DNA from: UBA11400 sp964550435
Lineage (GTDB): Bacteria; Bacteroidota; Rhodothermia; Balneolales; HLUCCA01
Assembly (NCBI GenBank): GCA_964550435.1
Contig: CAZJZI010000003.1
Span: 28,456 to 92,455, forward strand
Reading direction: 5' to 3'
DNA: 64,000 nucleotides
Notes under the pieces: model-generated
The model's database searches: none
Seen by the model: only the letters and a program-made list of their open reading frames with translations
What the model was told of the DNA's origin: nothing
Part shown: piece by piece, positions 42,313-52,128 of the stretch
Layout: each line of letters opens with the position of its first letter
Numbering within the stretch: position 1 is the stretch's first letter
Translations under genes and position numbers: made by a program

Positions 42313-42786
42313 TTATTTATCCTCCTTAATGGTGTGAATAAATGATCCGGTTAATGTAGTAAAGAGAGTGTTTCCAATCAAAACTCGCCCAATTACAGCG
42401 GTAGCGGAAAGACTTTGAATAAAGGACGCTAAAAGGACCAAGAGTATGTTATGAAATAAAGTAAGTCCGGCGAAGATCACGAAAAATCGGGCAAATGGCT
42501 GCTTTGGATCGTCTGCTTTTGGTACAAAATTATAAAACATCATTACCATAAGAACTTTCGAAAACATGTTCAATCCCCACAAATCAAGCATTGCATCCTG
42601 AAAAAGTCCCAAAACTGCAGCAAAAATGAGTACGGTAGTTCGTGTATGAACCGACATCAACCAAATGATAAAAATGAGGATTACATCAGTCTCCGCCCCA
42701 AAGATTCTGAGATGCCTGAATAACATGATCTGAGTAGCCAAAGCCAGGAATGCGAGGAAAATATGGCGGATGATTGATGAATTCAT
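42313..42786 (-). CDS. mreD: Rod shape-determining protein MreD
   Basis: This is a 157-residue polytopic membrane protein with about five hydrophobic segments and little sequence conservation. Assignment rests on size, topology and position between mreC and mrdA. Segments include HIFLAFLALATQIMLFRHL and FVIFAGLTLFHNILLVLLAS. It shares one base with the mreC stop. Confidence 0.85.
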   Translation of the reverse strand: MNSSIIRHIFLAFLALATQIMLFRHLRIFGAETDVILIFIIWLMSVHTRTTVLIFAAVLGLFQDAMLDLWGLNMFSKVLMVMMFYNFVPKADDPKQPFARFFVIFAGLTLFHNILLVLLASFIQSLSATAVIGRVLIGNTLFTTLTGSFIHTIKEDK

Positions 42787-43628
42787 TAGTACATTCCCTC
42801 GAATTCAGTTTTAAGACTATCGATTTCGACAGTTGGATAATACTTCAGGACAAATGCCTCTGCAATTCGATTCAAATCTGTAAATGGCTTGACATAGATA
42901 AGCTGGGTATCCAGACCGGGTTCCGGTTCAGTACTGATGACAATACCAATTGGAATGTTTGGTGGAAATTGGTTACTGAAAGTACTGGTTTCAACAATGG
43001 ATCCTACTGGTACTTCGATTGTTTTTGGAACATAATTAAGAATCAATTCATCGCCGATACCCACCCATGATACAATGCCATAGGCCCGTAGTCCCTGAAC
43101 ACTGGCGCTCGTTCTGAACAGTGAATTTTGCATTGGCATGATTTGGGCATAATTTTTCGCAGTCATAACTACCCTGCCAACGAGGCCATTTGAGGTTACG
43201 AGTGGCATCCCGATGTCAATACCGTCATCACGACCAGCATTGACCGTAATAGTGTTTCTGTAACCCGTAATATTTTTTCCAACCACCGATACGGGAATGA
43301 GTTCCCCAGGACCCATATACGTGATTTTAAACTCCAAAAGTGATTTTAGAGCATCAATTTCTTCAGATGCAGAACGAAGGCGGCTAAGTTCATCCAGCAA
43401 CAAGATATTCTCACGTTGCAGTTGTTCGTTAGTTTGAAGTGCTTTGCGATATACCCGAACAACAGATAATGGCTGTTCAAGGTAGCTCATGGTCGTAATG
43501 GCAAGGATCCTGGTGTTCTGAAGCCCACCATCATGCCTTGTTATAAGCAGTATAGTTGCGATAACCAGTAAAAACCCGGTGAGAATATGATCTTTTGCAC
43601 CCTCGATTTTACTGAAAAGTATGGGCAT
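42786..43628 (-). CDS. mreC: Rod shape-determining protein MreC
   Basis: This is a bitopic membrane protein of 280 residues that links MreB to the periplasmic elongation machinery. An N-terminal membrane helix (ILTGFLLVIATILLITRH) is followed by a coiled coil (QLQRENILLLDELSRLRSA) and the beta-barrel domain with VVGKNITGYRNTITVNAGRDDGI and MPLVTSNGLVGRV. It lies 14 nt downstream of mreB. Confidence 0.93.
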   Translation of the reverse strand: MPILFSKIEGAKDHILTGFLLVIATILLITRHDGGLQNTRILAITTMSYLEQPLSVVRVYRKALQTNEQLQRENILLLDELSRLRSASEEIDALKSLLEFKITYMGPGELIPVSVVGKNITGYRNTITVNAGRDDGIDIGMPLVTSNGLVGRVVMTAKNYAQIMPMQNSLFRTSASVQGLRAYGIVSWVGIGDELILNYVPKTIEVPVGSIVETSTFSNQFPPNIPIGIVISTEPEPGLDTQLIYVKPFTDLNRIAEAFVLKYYPTVEIDSLKTEFEGMY

Positions 43629-43642
43629 TTAACGGTCGTTAT

Positions 43643-44698
43643 TTAGCTTATCACAGATCTGTAATAGTGCAGGTTTTCCAGGATCTCACCAGTTCCACGA
43701 ACAACGGCGGTTAATGGATCTTCAGCAATGTGCACTGGGAGGTCGGTTGTGTCCATGATGAGTCTATCCAGATTTTTAAGTAGTGCTCCACCACCGGTCA
43801 ACATGATACCACGGTCTAAAATATCAGCTGAAAGTTCTGGTGGTGTCTGTTCCAATGATTTGGTAATCGACTCAATAATGGTATTTACTGACTCGGAAAT
43901 GGCTTCACGGACCTCTACTGATGACACTGTTCGGATTCTAGGTACTCCATTGACCAAGTCGCGTCCTTTGGTCTGGATTTCGATTTCTTCATCGAGCGGT
44001 GCTGCCGACCCAATCATACATTTAACTTGTTCAGCAGTTCTTTCACCGATCAACAAGTTGTGATTTCTACGGAAGTAGTTTATGATATCTTCATTTAATT
44101 CATCTCCACCCAGGCGGACAGATTGTGAATATACTATTCCTGAAAGGGCTATAACAGCGATCTCAGTTGTCCCACCTCCAATGTCGACAATCATGTTTCC
44201 GACTGGTTCGTGTACGTTCAGTCCGATTCCAATTGCAGCGGCCATGGGCTCATCAACCAGATAAACGTCCTTAGCGCCTGCTCTTTCGGCACTATCCCTG
44301 ACGGCGCGTTTCTCAACCTCGGTTATACCACTTGGTACACAGACTACCATTTTACGGGTCGACGAAAACCATTTTAGCTTGACCTTTTTGATCATGCCCC
44401 GGATCATCATTTCTGCGACCTCAAAATCGGCAATAACACCATCACGAAGAGGGCGCACAGTACGGATACTTTTATGCGTCTTTTCGTGCATTAAACGTGC
44501 CTCGTGCCCCACTGCAACTGGTTGATCCTGTGAATTGATGGCGACAATGGATGGTTCGTTCAGTACGATACCTTGTCCCTTGGCGTAAATCAGGGTGTTT
44601 GCAGTGCCTAAATCAATCGCTATGTCCGTGTATAACCAATCCATAAAGCCGTTTTGTGAATTTTTTTTCTTAGAAAATCCGTCGTATACCTTTGTCAT
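43643..44698 (-). CDS. mreB: Actin-like cell-shape protein MreB
   Basis: This is a bacterial actin that organises side-wall synthesis under the inner membrane. Phosphate 1 motif DIAIDLGTANTLIYAKGQGI, connect 1 AMAAAIGIG, phosphate 2 MIVDIGGGTTEIAVI and adenosine motif GIMLTGGGALLKNLD are intact. I choose the ATG at 44696-44698 (351 aa). A GTG at 44716 and an ATG at 44644 are alternatives; the last leaves only six residues before the first strand. Genes mreC, mreD, mrdA and rodA follow closely. Confidence 0.96.
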   Translation of the reverse strand: MTKVYDGFSKKKNSQNGFMDWLYTDIAIDLGTANTLIYAKGQGIVLNEPSIVAINSQDQPVAVGHEARLMHEKTHKSIRTVRPLRDGVIADFEVAEMMIRGMIKKVKLKWFSSTRKMVVCVPSGITEVEKRAVRDSAERAGAKDVYLVDEPMAAAIGIGLNVHEPVGNMIVDIGGGTTEIAVIALSGIVYSQSVRLGGDELNEDIINYFRRNHNLLIGERTAEQVKCMIGSAAPLDEEIEIQTKGRDLVNGVPRIRTVSSVEVREAISESVNTIIESITKSLEQTPPELSADILDRGIMLTGGGALLKNLDRLIMDTTDLPVHIAEDPLTAVVRGTGEILENLHYYRSVIS

Positions 44699-44803
44699 TA
44701 CCGTTAGTGTTCGCACCTCAAAAATTTAAAACTAAATCGTGGTTGGAAGTTACTTTATTTTAGTTCTAGTTGCGAATACTTTTGTTTATTTTTGTAGAAT
44801 ATA

Positions 44804-46378
44804 TCAATGCCTGAAATGCCTGTTTCCAGTGAACACCATAGTGAGCCCTAATTCGTTTGCACAATCGATGACTTCCTGATCACGGACACTACCTCCAGGT
44901 TGGATTATTGCAGTGGCACCCGCTTCGGCAGCAGCCTCAACTCCGTCTTTAAATGGAAAGAAAGCGTCAGATGCTAATGCGGACCCCCGCAGACTCAATC
45001 CAGCTTTCCTAGCTTTTCTGACTGCAAGTTCTGATGAGTCTACTCGACTGGTTTGTCCGTTACCTATGCCTAGGGTTTGCCCGTCTTTAACGAACACGAT
45101 TGCATTTGATTTTACATGTTTAACGATTTTCCAAGCAAAAGTAAGATCGGTCATTTCTTTTTCGGTAGGCCGTCGCTCAGTGACAACCTTTAGTTCGTTT
45201 TCAGTAACGGCCAAACGATCAGGTTGCTGAACTAATACACCGCCAAAAATAGAGCGAACCAAATTATTTGAAGACGTAGAAGGATACTTTTTGAGTCTTA
45301 TGAGTCGACGATTCGCTTTTTTAGTCAAAAGTTGGATAGCTTCAGTGCTAAAATCAGGAGCGATGATGATTTCAGAAAAAATGGCATCCATAGCCTTGGC
45401 TGCTTCAAAATCCAATTCCTGATTTACAGCAATGATTCCGCCAAAAGGAGATACTTTATCGGTTTCAAATGCGCGTTCCCATGCAGAAACAAGTGAGTTA
45501 CCGGTTGCAACTCCACAAGGATTGGTATGCTTTACTATGACACAAGCAGGGGTTTCACTCTCTAGATCCCCCAATAATTCGATCGCAGCATCTGTATCCA
45601 GGAAGTTATTGTAACTCAGCTCTTTTCCATGGAAACAATCAATGTAGGAACGTTGATCTCCGTAAACTGAAGCCATTTGATGAGGATTTTCGCCATATCG
45701 TAACGTTTGAGAAAGAGGTAGGGCAAGATTGATTTGAGCCGCAGGTGTCTGTCCGGTTTGTTCTACCAGATAGGTAGCTATAGCCGAATCATAAGCAGCG
45801 GTATGCTGAAAGGCATCACGGGATAGATTTAGTCTTGTTTCGAATGATATGTCCCCAGTCTGCTTTAACTCAGTCACAAAATCCTGGTATTGACCAGGTG
45901 AAGTAAGAATACATACATGAGGAAAGTTCTTGGCAGCAGCTCGAACCATAGTTGGTCCACCAATGTCGATAAATTCGGAAGCTTTAGCCAGATCAGTTCC
46001 GGGTTGTGCAATGGTTTGGGCAAAGGGGTACAAATTCACCACGACCAATTCAAATGCCTCGATATTTAGCTCTTTGAGTGTATTGACATCATCAGCGTAG
46101 CTGGTTCTGGCCAAAATTCCTGCATGGACATTCGGGTGCAGTGTTTTTACTCTACCATCCAGGCACTCTGGGAACCCTGTAATCTCCGAAACTTCTGTAA
46201 CAGGAATGCCAGCAGAATGAATTGTTTTGAATGTTCCTCCCGTAGAAAGAATAGTAACGCCAATACTATGAAGGGCATGAGCCAGATCAACAACACCAGT
46301 TTTATCGGATACAGAAATTAATGCTCGACGGAGTTTAAGGTTATTTTTATTCAGTGGGACAATGTTATCTGTGCTCAT
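44804..46378 (-). CDS. purH: Bifunctional AICAR transformylase / IMP cyclohydrolase
   Basis: This enzyme does the last two steps of IMP synthesis. The 524-residue protein has an N-terminal MGS-like cyclohydrolase domain (RALISVSDKTGVVDLA, LSTGGTFKTI, VTGFPECLDGRVKTLHP-type block) and a C-terminal transformylase with LRYGENPHQMAS, VIVKHTNPCG and the final segment AIIQPGGSVRDQEVI and FTGNRHFRH. It overlaps purN by 14 nt, so the two purine genes are translationally linked. Confidence 0.96.
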   Translation of the reverse strand: MSTDNIVPLNKNNLKLRRALISVSDKTGVVDLAHALHSIGVTILSTGGTFKTIHSAGIPVTEVSEITGFPECLDGRVKTLHPNVHAGILARTSYADDVNTLKELNIEAFELVVVNLYPFAQTIAQPGTDLAKASEFIDIGGPTMVRAAAKNFPHVCILTSPGQYQDFVTELKQTGDISFETRLNLSRDAFQHTAAYDSAIATYLVEQTGQTPAAQINLALPLSQTLRYGENPHQMASVYGDQRSYIDCFHGKELSYNNFLDTDAAIELLGDLESETPACVIVKHTNPCGVATGNSLVSAWERAFETDKVSPFGGIIAVNQELDFEAAKAMDAIFSEIIIAPDFSTEAIQLLTKKANRRLIRLKKYPSTSSNNLVRSIFGGVLVQQPDRLAVTENELKVVTERRPTEKEMTDLTFAWKIVKHVKSNAIVFVKDGQTLGIGNGQTSRVDSSELAVRKARKAGLSLRGSALASDAFFPFKDGVEAAAEAGATAIIQPGGSVRDQEVIDCANELGLTMVFTGNRHFRH

Positions 46379-46967
46379 GAGTGCTTGTTTTCAAGATCGT
46401 TTGAATGGTTTTTGGAAGTAGTTTGTGCTCTTCATCTAAGATGCGTGATGCCAATGTTTCTGCAGTATCGTTTTTTAAAACCGGAACCCGTGTTTGGGCC
46501 AAAATCGGACCTTCGTCGTAGTTCTCTGTAACTAGATGAACTGTACATCCTGACTCAGATTTTCCAGCCTCAATTACGGCTTCATGTACCTTGATTCCGT
46601 AGTAACCTTTCCCACCAAATTCAGGAAGTAGGGATGGGTGGATATTGATAATTCTGTTCTCAAAAGCACGAATAACAGATAAAGGAATCTGAACAAGGTA
46701 TCCAGCTAGAATAACAAGATCAGGCTTACTGTCGGAAATTTCATCAAGTAGGGATTTTTCAAAGGATTCCAGCGAATTGAACATGGATTTTTGAACAACA
46801 ACTGATGGAATACCGGCTAGCGTTGCTTTTTCAATTGCACCGATAGACGGACGACTAGCAATTAGTCGCACAACTTCAGCGTCGACCTCACCGCGGTCAA
46901 TTGCATCTAAGATTGCCTGAAAATTACTGCCTGATCCCGAGGCCAGGACTACTATTCGTGCTTTCAA
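46365..46967 (-). CDS. purN: Phosphoribosylglycinamide formyltransferase
   Basis: This enzyme transfers a formyl group from 10-formyl-THF to GAR, step 3 of purine synthesis. The 200-residue protein starts IVVLASGSGSNFQAILDAI; the catalytic Asn/His lie in RIINIHPSLLPEFGG and the Asp region in GCTVHLVTENYDEGPILAQ. It overlaps the ldcA-like gene by 4 nt and purH by 14 nt. Confidence 0.95.
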   Translation of the reverse strand: MKARIVVLASGSGSNFQAILDAIDRGEVDAEVVRLIASRPSIGAIEKATLAGIPSVVVQKSMFNSLESFEKSLLDEISDSKPDLVILAGYLVQIPLSVIRAFENRIINIHPSLLPEFGGKGYYGIKVHEAVIEAGKSESGCTVHLVTENYDEGPILAQTRVPVLKNDTAETLASRILDEEHKLLPKTIQTILKTSTHEHR

Positions 46968-47884
46968 AAGGAGTACAGGGAGCCAGTTGAGCGTAAATTT
47001 GATACTGGTCCTAAAGATACGGAGATTGGACTTCCGACGGGCAATGAAATTTTATTTTTAATATGACCGTACGGGAGTCCAGTGGCAAATGGAATACCAT
47101 GTTCAGTAAAGACCCGTTTCAGAATGACATCCAATGTTGGGATATTTTCATAGGATTCTTTTTCAGGCGGGCTGAACTCACCCAGAACTATGCAGCTAAT
47201 TTGCTTGAAAAATCCAGCTAGCAGAAATTGACGCAAATATCCTTCAATTTTGTGCATCGGTTCATCGACATCTTCAAGTACCAGAATGTGATCTTCTAGC
47301 TTGGGGAAGAATGGTGAACACATCTGCTTTGCAGCTACCGCGAGAGTTCCGGCTATAAGGTTGCCATTATATTGTTGCCTTGAATCTGTTGAGAAATTGA
47401 ATGGGATTTCAGTCGATCCTGTTTCGATCAGCTGCCAAAATTGGGCTTCCATTCCCTGGTCGCGTGGCAGATCCCCAAAATCGGTTGCAACCATCGCACC
47501 CGAAACACTCGGCATACTCGTTTGTGCATAAATGGCCCACTGAATTGCTGTGATATCGGAAAATCCGCAAAACAGCTTAGGATTCATCTTTATTGCAGAG
47601 TAATCGATTTGTTCTAATATATGCATACCCCCATATCCGCCTCTTGAGCAAAAAATGGCATCAATTTCTGGATTGGCAAAAAAAGAATTAAGTTCAGAGG
47701 ACCTTAATTCATCAGGACCAGCCAGGTAGTGCTCTCTGGCTGTACAGGTTTTCCCAATCTCAACTCTGTATCCTAAAGATTCCAGGTATTGGACTCCGGC
47801 TTCTAATTTAACCGGATCCGGTGTAGTGGCTGGAGATGTGATTGCGATTGTTCCATTTTTAGGTAGTCGACGCAGATATGACAT
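46964..47884 (-). CDS. LD-carboxypeptidase (murein tetrapeptidase, S66 family)
   Basis: This is a 306-residue serine peptidase that removes the terminal D-Ala from tetrapeptides during murein recycling. The nucleophile Ser is in IFCSRGGYGGMHIL, the Glu in ILVLEDVDEPMHKIEGYL, and the His in GLPYGHIKNKISLPVG. No signal peptide, so it works in the cytoplasm as LdcA does. It lies between perM and purN with 3-nt and 4-nt junctions. Confidence 0.93.
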   Translation of the reverse strand: MSYLRRLPKNGTIAITSPATTPDPVKLEAGVQYLESLGYRVEIGKTCTAREHYLAGPDELRSSELNSFFANPEIDAIFCSRGGYGGMHILEQIDYSAIKMNPKLFCGFSDITAIQWAIYAQTSMPSVSGAMVATDFGDLPRDQGMEAQFWQLIETGSTEIPFNFSTDSRQQYNGNLIAGTLAVAAKQMCSPFFPKLEDHILVLEDVDEPMHKIEGYLRQFLLAGFFKQISCIVLGEFSPPEKESYENIPTLDVILKRVFTEHGIPFATGLPYGHIKNKISLPVGSPISVSLGPVSNLRSTGSLYSF

Positions 47885-47887
47885 TTT

Positions 47888-48952
47888 TCAGCGATCTATT
47901 TTGAAAACCTGGTAGTTGTTCAGGCTCCAGTTGATTTCAGTTATAATGATTCTGATAATGGTTGCGATAGGGATAGCCAATAACATACCAAGGAAGCCGG
48001 CCAACTCGGCACCAATCAGAATAATAAATAGAATGTAAAATGGATGAATGTCAGCTGATCGGGAGAAAATCAATGGTTGAAGAACCAAGTTATCCACTAA
48101 CTGTGCAATCAATATTGCTCCAATACAATACGGTACAATGGCAAAGTCACCTGTTTCAAAAACACCGACAATAATGGACAAAAAATATCCCATTATAGGT
48201 CCAAAATAGGGTATAGTATTTGCCAATCCCACGGCTGTAGCAACTGATAAGGCATTATTGAGGCCAATTGCTGATAAAGTGAGCCAGGAAATCACCCCAA
48301 CAATGATACTTTGCAGCAGGACTCCACGGAAATACATGATTAGCCTGGTTTCAATTTTATTTAAAATCGTGAGTGTTGTTTCAAAATATTTATTCGGTAC
48401 GACCTGTAAGATTTGACGACGGAGTTTCGATCCATCTTTAAGAAAGAAAAACGTGGCAAATGGAATGATCAATGCAGCAGTAAACAGGTTTGCAAAAAGT
48501 CCAACCAAGCTTGATATGGTTCCCTGAATTCCTCCCAGATCGAAAATTCTATCAATGAATTCGGTCAATAACTGCCGAATTTGCCCTTGTCCAACAAATG
48601 GTAAATAAAACTGAACCTGTTCTTCAATTTGAGTAGCGATTCTAGTTGCTGAATCAACATTAATTTGAGAGGCTAGATTAACCAGTTGGTTACCGATTGT
48701 AGGACCAATTGTAGTTGAAATCCAAACCAGGATCAAAATAAATGAAACTACCACGGTAGTTACAGACAATGTCCGATTAATGCCAGCAACTTGCATCTTA
48801 TTTACAATGGGCTCAAACAAGTAGGCAAAAACTAAAGCAATGAGCACATAACCTACAAGCGTAGCGAATCTATAGATCAGCAATAATGCGATCATTAAAA
48901 AAAAGATGACCAGAAGGCCACGCAAAATACGGTCAATGGTGAGTTTTCTCAC
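47888..48952 (-). CDS. AI-2E/PerM-family membrane transporter
   Basis: This is a 354-residue inner-membrane protein with about eight helices. The family pattern of N-terminal helices (LLVIFFLMIALLLIYRF, LIALVFAYLFEPIV), a polar middle section and C-terminal PYFGPIMGYFLSIIVGVFE and LLAIPIATIIRII are typical. Family members export a quorum signal or exchange sodium for protons; the substrate here is unknown. It overlaps recX by 4 nt. Confidence 0.88.
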   Translation of the reverse strand: MRKLTIDRILRGLLVIFFLMIALLLIYRFATLVGYVLIALVFAYLFEPIVNKMQVAGINRTLSVTTVVVSFILILVWISTTIGPTIGNQLVNLASQINVDSATRIATQIEEQVQFYLPFVGQGQIRQLLTEFIDRIFDLGGIQGTISSLVGLFANLFTAALIIPFATFFFLKDGSKLRRQILQVVPNKYFETTLTILNKIETRLIMYFRGVLLQSIIVGVISWLTLSAIGLNNALSVATAVGLANTIPYFGPIMGYFLSIIVGVFETGDFAIVPYCIGAILIAQLVDNLVLQPLIFSRSADIHPFYILFIILIGAELAGFLGMLLAIPIATIIRIIITEINWSLNNYQVFKIDR

Positions 48953-49650
48953 TTTTCAAGACTCAGAAGTAGTTTATCGATTTGTTTAAAAACTTCATCG
49001 GGATTAAATCCCTTTCTGAGCAGGTAATCAACGACTTTTTTCTTTCTTTTGAAAGTATCTTTTTCGCGTAGAAAGTGAAGTTTACGTTTATTGACGAGTT
49101 TTTTGAGTGTATCAGTGAGAGATTCGGAAGGTTCAAGAGATTTTAAGGCATGTTGGATCACATACTCCGAGATTCCATCTCTTTTCAAATACATTTCTAT
49201 TTTTTTGGGACCCCATCTGGCAAGATTATATTTATCATTTACGTATGATCTTGCGTAAGACTCATCGTCTATCCATCCTCTTTCCTCGAAATCTGACAAC
49301 ACTAATTCGGCACTGTGTTTCAAGAAACCCTTAGTAATCAATTTGTTAAAAAGAATCCTGCGTGGATATGGTCTCTTAGCTAAAAGGCGAAGCAGGAAAC
49401 TCTTAATTTGGTCAGCATCTATTGCACTACAAATATTCTTAATCTGTTCAGGTTTGACAACAGTGCCTTTACTCAGGCCTAGCTCATGAGCATCAATGGC
49501 GGCAATTCCAAATAGAAACTTACCTTCGGAAAAAATTGAAACTCGACTTGAATCAGATTTTTGGACAGTCACTTCTGAGATTTTGAAGGGTGATTTCTCC
49601 TTTAAAACCTCAAATAGTGACGGTCCTGGATCTTTTCTAGTCGTCTGCAT
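48949..49650 (-). CDS. recX: RecX-family regulatory protein
   Basis: RecX binds RecA filaments and limits their activity. This protein has 233 residues, longer than E. coli RecX but normal for the phylum. It is made of three-helix repeats: LRLLAKRPYPRRILFNKLITKGF, SDFEERGWIDDESYARSYVNDKY, and KKKVVDYLLRKGFNPDEVFK. It overlaps recA by 14 nt, so its expression is coupled to RecA. Confidence 0.92.
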   Translation of the reverse strand: MQTTRKDPGPSLFEVLKEKSPFKISEVTVQKSDSSRVSIFSEGKFLFGIAAIDAHELGLSKGTVVKPEQIKNICSAIDADQIKSFLLRLLAKRPYPRRILFNKLITKGFLKHSAELVLSDFEERGWIDDESYARSYVNDKYNLARWGPKKIEMYLKRDGISEYVIQHALKSLEPSESLTDTLKKLVNKRKLHFLREKDTFKRKKKVVDYLLRKGFNPDEVFKQIDKLLLSLEK

Positions 49651-50707
49651 CTACTGTATCCGCAGATTTAGATTTCTTAGCAGGTATTTTGGGTTGAGAT
49701 TCATCTTCAGGGAAGAGTTTTGCCCGGATAATGGCTTCAATTTTAGCACATAACTCTTTGTCTTCTTCCAGAAATTGCATGGCAGCATCGGCGCCCTGAC
49801 CTATTGGTTCACCGTCATAACGGAACCAACTACCTCGTTTCTCGATAATATCGTGCTCTACGGCCATGTCTAAAATCTCAGCGATACGTGAGATTCCTTT
49901 GCCGTACATAATATTGAATTCAACTTCCTGAAACGGGGGAGCTACCTTGTTCTTGACAACTTTGACTTTGGTTCTGTTACCTATTACATCGTCACCTTTT
50001 TTAATTGCTCCAATTCGACGGATATCCAGACGAACAGACGAGTAAAACTTGAGTGCTCTACCACCTGTGGTTGTTTCCGGATTTCCAAACATGACGCCAA
50101 TTTTCTCTCGAACCTGGTTGATAAAGATGACGGATGTACGGGTTTTATTCACCACTCCTGTCAATTTTCGAAGAGCCTGAGACATTAATCGAGCTTGTAA
50201 TCCCATATGGGAGTCACCCATATCGCCTTCAAGTTCTGCTCTAGGAACCAAAGCAGCTACTGAGTCGATAACCACGACATCAAGTGCTCCAGACCGGATC
50301 AGTGTTTCTGCAATCTCAAGTGCTTGTTCACCACTATCTGGTTGGGAAATAAGCATTTCCTCAATATTTATGCCTAGGTTACGTGCATATTTTGCATCAA
50401 ATGCATGTTCTGCATCGACAAATGCGGCATAGCCACCGTTTCTTTGTGCTTGAGCGATGACATGCAATGCCAATGTGGTTTTACCACTCGATTCCGGACC
50501 GTAAATCTCGGTAATCCTGCCTCGAGGAATCCCACCTACGCCGAGACAGTGATCAATCGCCATTGAACCGGTTGAAATTACATCGATCTGCTGTACCGGA
50601 TTATCTCCCAGACGCATGATCGAGCCTTTTCCATGTGCTTTCTCAATTTGACCGACCGCTAAATCCAGTGCTTTAAGTCGATCAGAATTTCCGTTGTTAG
50701 TTGACAT
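49637..50707 (-). CDS. recA: DNA recombinase RecA
   Basis: This ATP-dependent strand-exchange protein has 356 residues. Walker A is GPESSGKTT, Walker B is VVVIDSVAALV, and LMSQALRKLT, FINQVREKIGVMFGNPETTTGG (loop L2 region) are standard. The C-terminal tail after KLFPEDESQ is basic then acidic (DTVDADD). It heads a run of co-directional genes down to purH with junctions of 4-14 nt. I see no clear SOS box in the 200 nt upstream. Confidence 0.98.
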   Translation of the reverse strand: MSTNNGNSDRLKALDLAVGQIEKAHGKGSIMRLGDNPVQQIDVISTGSMAIDHCLGVGGIPRGRITEIYGPESSGKTTLALHVIAQAQRNGGYAAFVDAEHAFDAKYARNLGINIEEMLISQPDSGEQALEIAETLIRSGALDVVVIDSVAALVPRAELEGDMGDSHMGLQARLMSQALRKLTGVVNKTRTSVIFINQVREKIGVMFGNPETTTGGRALKFYSSVRLDIRRIGAIKKGDDVIGNRTKVKVVKNKVAPPFQEVEFNIMYGKGISRIAEILDMAVEHDIIEKRGSWFRYDGEPIGQGADAAMQFLEEDKELCAKIEAIIRAKLFPEDESQPKIPAKKSKSADTVDADD

Positions 50708-50908
50708 AGGTATTCGGATTATTAATGAGTTTGATTATATGTGTAAAATATGTAATTATTTTCACATGTCAATAGCTAATTACCAAATTGACACTAAATG
50801 TCTGAGCAGATATACCACTCAATCAAATAGTTTCGATTTGAAATATCAGATTCCATTCATTCAATGAAATGGAGCGTTTATTTATATGTGTCAAAAACTT
50901 CGGATTCC

Positions 50909-52102
50909 TTACATAACTTGTTCTTTTTTCACAATCTTTGCTAAAATTTCGAATGCCTGATCAATTTGCCGGCTTGTCATGTATGGTGCGGATCCGAATC
51001 TGAGTATTTCACCTCTGCAATCTGTTAGTACACCATCTGCTTTTAATGCTTCGAACAATTGAATAGCGATAGGACTACGTAGTGCTAAAAATCCGGCGTT
51101 GTATCGCAAGTCGTAATTATGTGCCAATCTAATCATTTTTGGGTCGAGATCGAGATTTAAAAATGCAAATTTCATGTATGCTACATGTTCGGAGTACAGT
51201 TTTTGAAGTAGTTTTGGCGTTAATCCTTCGCGATTGAAAAATGAAGTGACTGCTGCTCCACGAAATGCAGAGGTACCGTCGAACGTGGCCCCGTAAAATC
51301 TCCATGCTCCATGATCATATTGTACAATTTTAGACCTGGGTTGTTTGAGTGAAGAAAATGCAGAGAACCAGCCCGTAACTATAGGACGCATGTCGCAATC
51401 CATCGGTGATCGTAAGAAACAGTTCCCCTCGCCCCACTGCATGTATTTATACCCTCCGATCAATATGAAAGCCTCTTCCAGACCTGTATCACGAATCGAA
51501 AGCGGAACCACATTTGTCCCGTGATAATCGTCAATCATGAGTGGAATTTGATGATCTTTGCACAGTTTGGCCACTATCGGTAGCTCAGTATTGATTAGGC
51601 TGTGCTCGAAGTATACTCTTGAAAGCATCACTGCAGCTGTTTTATCGGTCAATTCTGCTTCAAGCCGTGCCGCGAATCCTTCCAATGGCAACGCAGGTAC
51701 ATACACAATCTCAATCCCTTCTTCTTCAAGGCGACACAACTGTCGATATAAACTATAAAACTCCGTATCGGTGGTTATGATTCGTGGTTTGGAGCGTAAA
51801 TCTAAGGCCGAAAGCCATCTTACGATTAGATGGTGGGTGTTTTCACTGTGCGTATAGTGGCCGTTCGGATCATCATAAAATTGTTTTAGATACTCACTCA
51901 TGATACCAATTTTATCAAAAACTACATCCCATTTTGTATCAACTCGGGTTGAAGCAACATCGAATGCTTCGATCAACCCATCTAATGCTACATCAGGCCA
52001 GGCTTGATGTGAGTGTCCGGTGAATAGTAGTCTGTTTGCAACATCAAATTTTGTGTAATGTGCTGCTAATCTGGTCGAAAAAATGTCTGTAACGAGTGAC
52101 AT
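50909..52102 (-). CDS. Kynureninase-like PLP-dependent class V aminotransferase-fold enzyme
   Basis: This is a 397-residue PLP enzyme. The N terminus LLFTGHSHQAWPDVAL, the cofactor-binding MIDDYHGTNVVPL, and the Schiff-base Lys in IGGYKYMQWGEGNCF indicate the class V fold; the overall pattern is closest to kynureninase, which splits kynurenine to anthranilate and alanine. The lysine context GGYKYMQWGEG departs from the GYKYLNGGPG I recall for true kynureninases, so the substrate may differ. No other tryptophan-degradation gene is near. Confidence 0.78.
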   Translation of the reverse strand: MSLVTDIFSTRLAAHYTKFDVANRLLFTGHSHQAWPDVALDGLIEAFDVASTRVDTKWDVVFDKIGIMSEYLKQFYDDPNGHYTHSENTHHLIVRWLSALDLRSKPRIITTDTEFYSLYRQLCRLEEEGIEIVYVPALPLEGFAARLEAELTDKTAAVMLSRVYFEHSLINTELPIVAKLCKDHQIPLMIDDYHGTNVVPLSIRDTGLEEAFILIGGYKYMQWGEGNCFLRSPMDCDMRPIVTGWFSAFSSLKQPRSKIVQYDHGAWRFYGATFDGTSAFRGAAVTSFFNREGLTPKLLQKLYSEHVAYMKFAFLNLDLDPKMIRLAHNYDLRYNAGFLALRSPIAIQLFEALKADGVLTDCRGEILRFGSAPYMTSRQIDQAFEILAKIVKKEQVM

Positions 52103-52128
52103 AATAATTAATCAAAAATGGATTTAGG

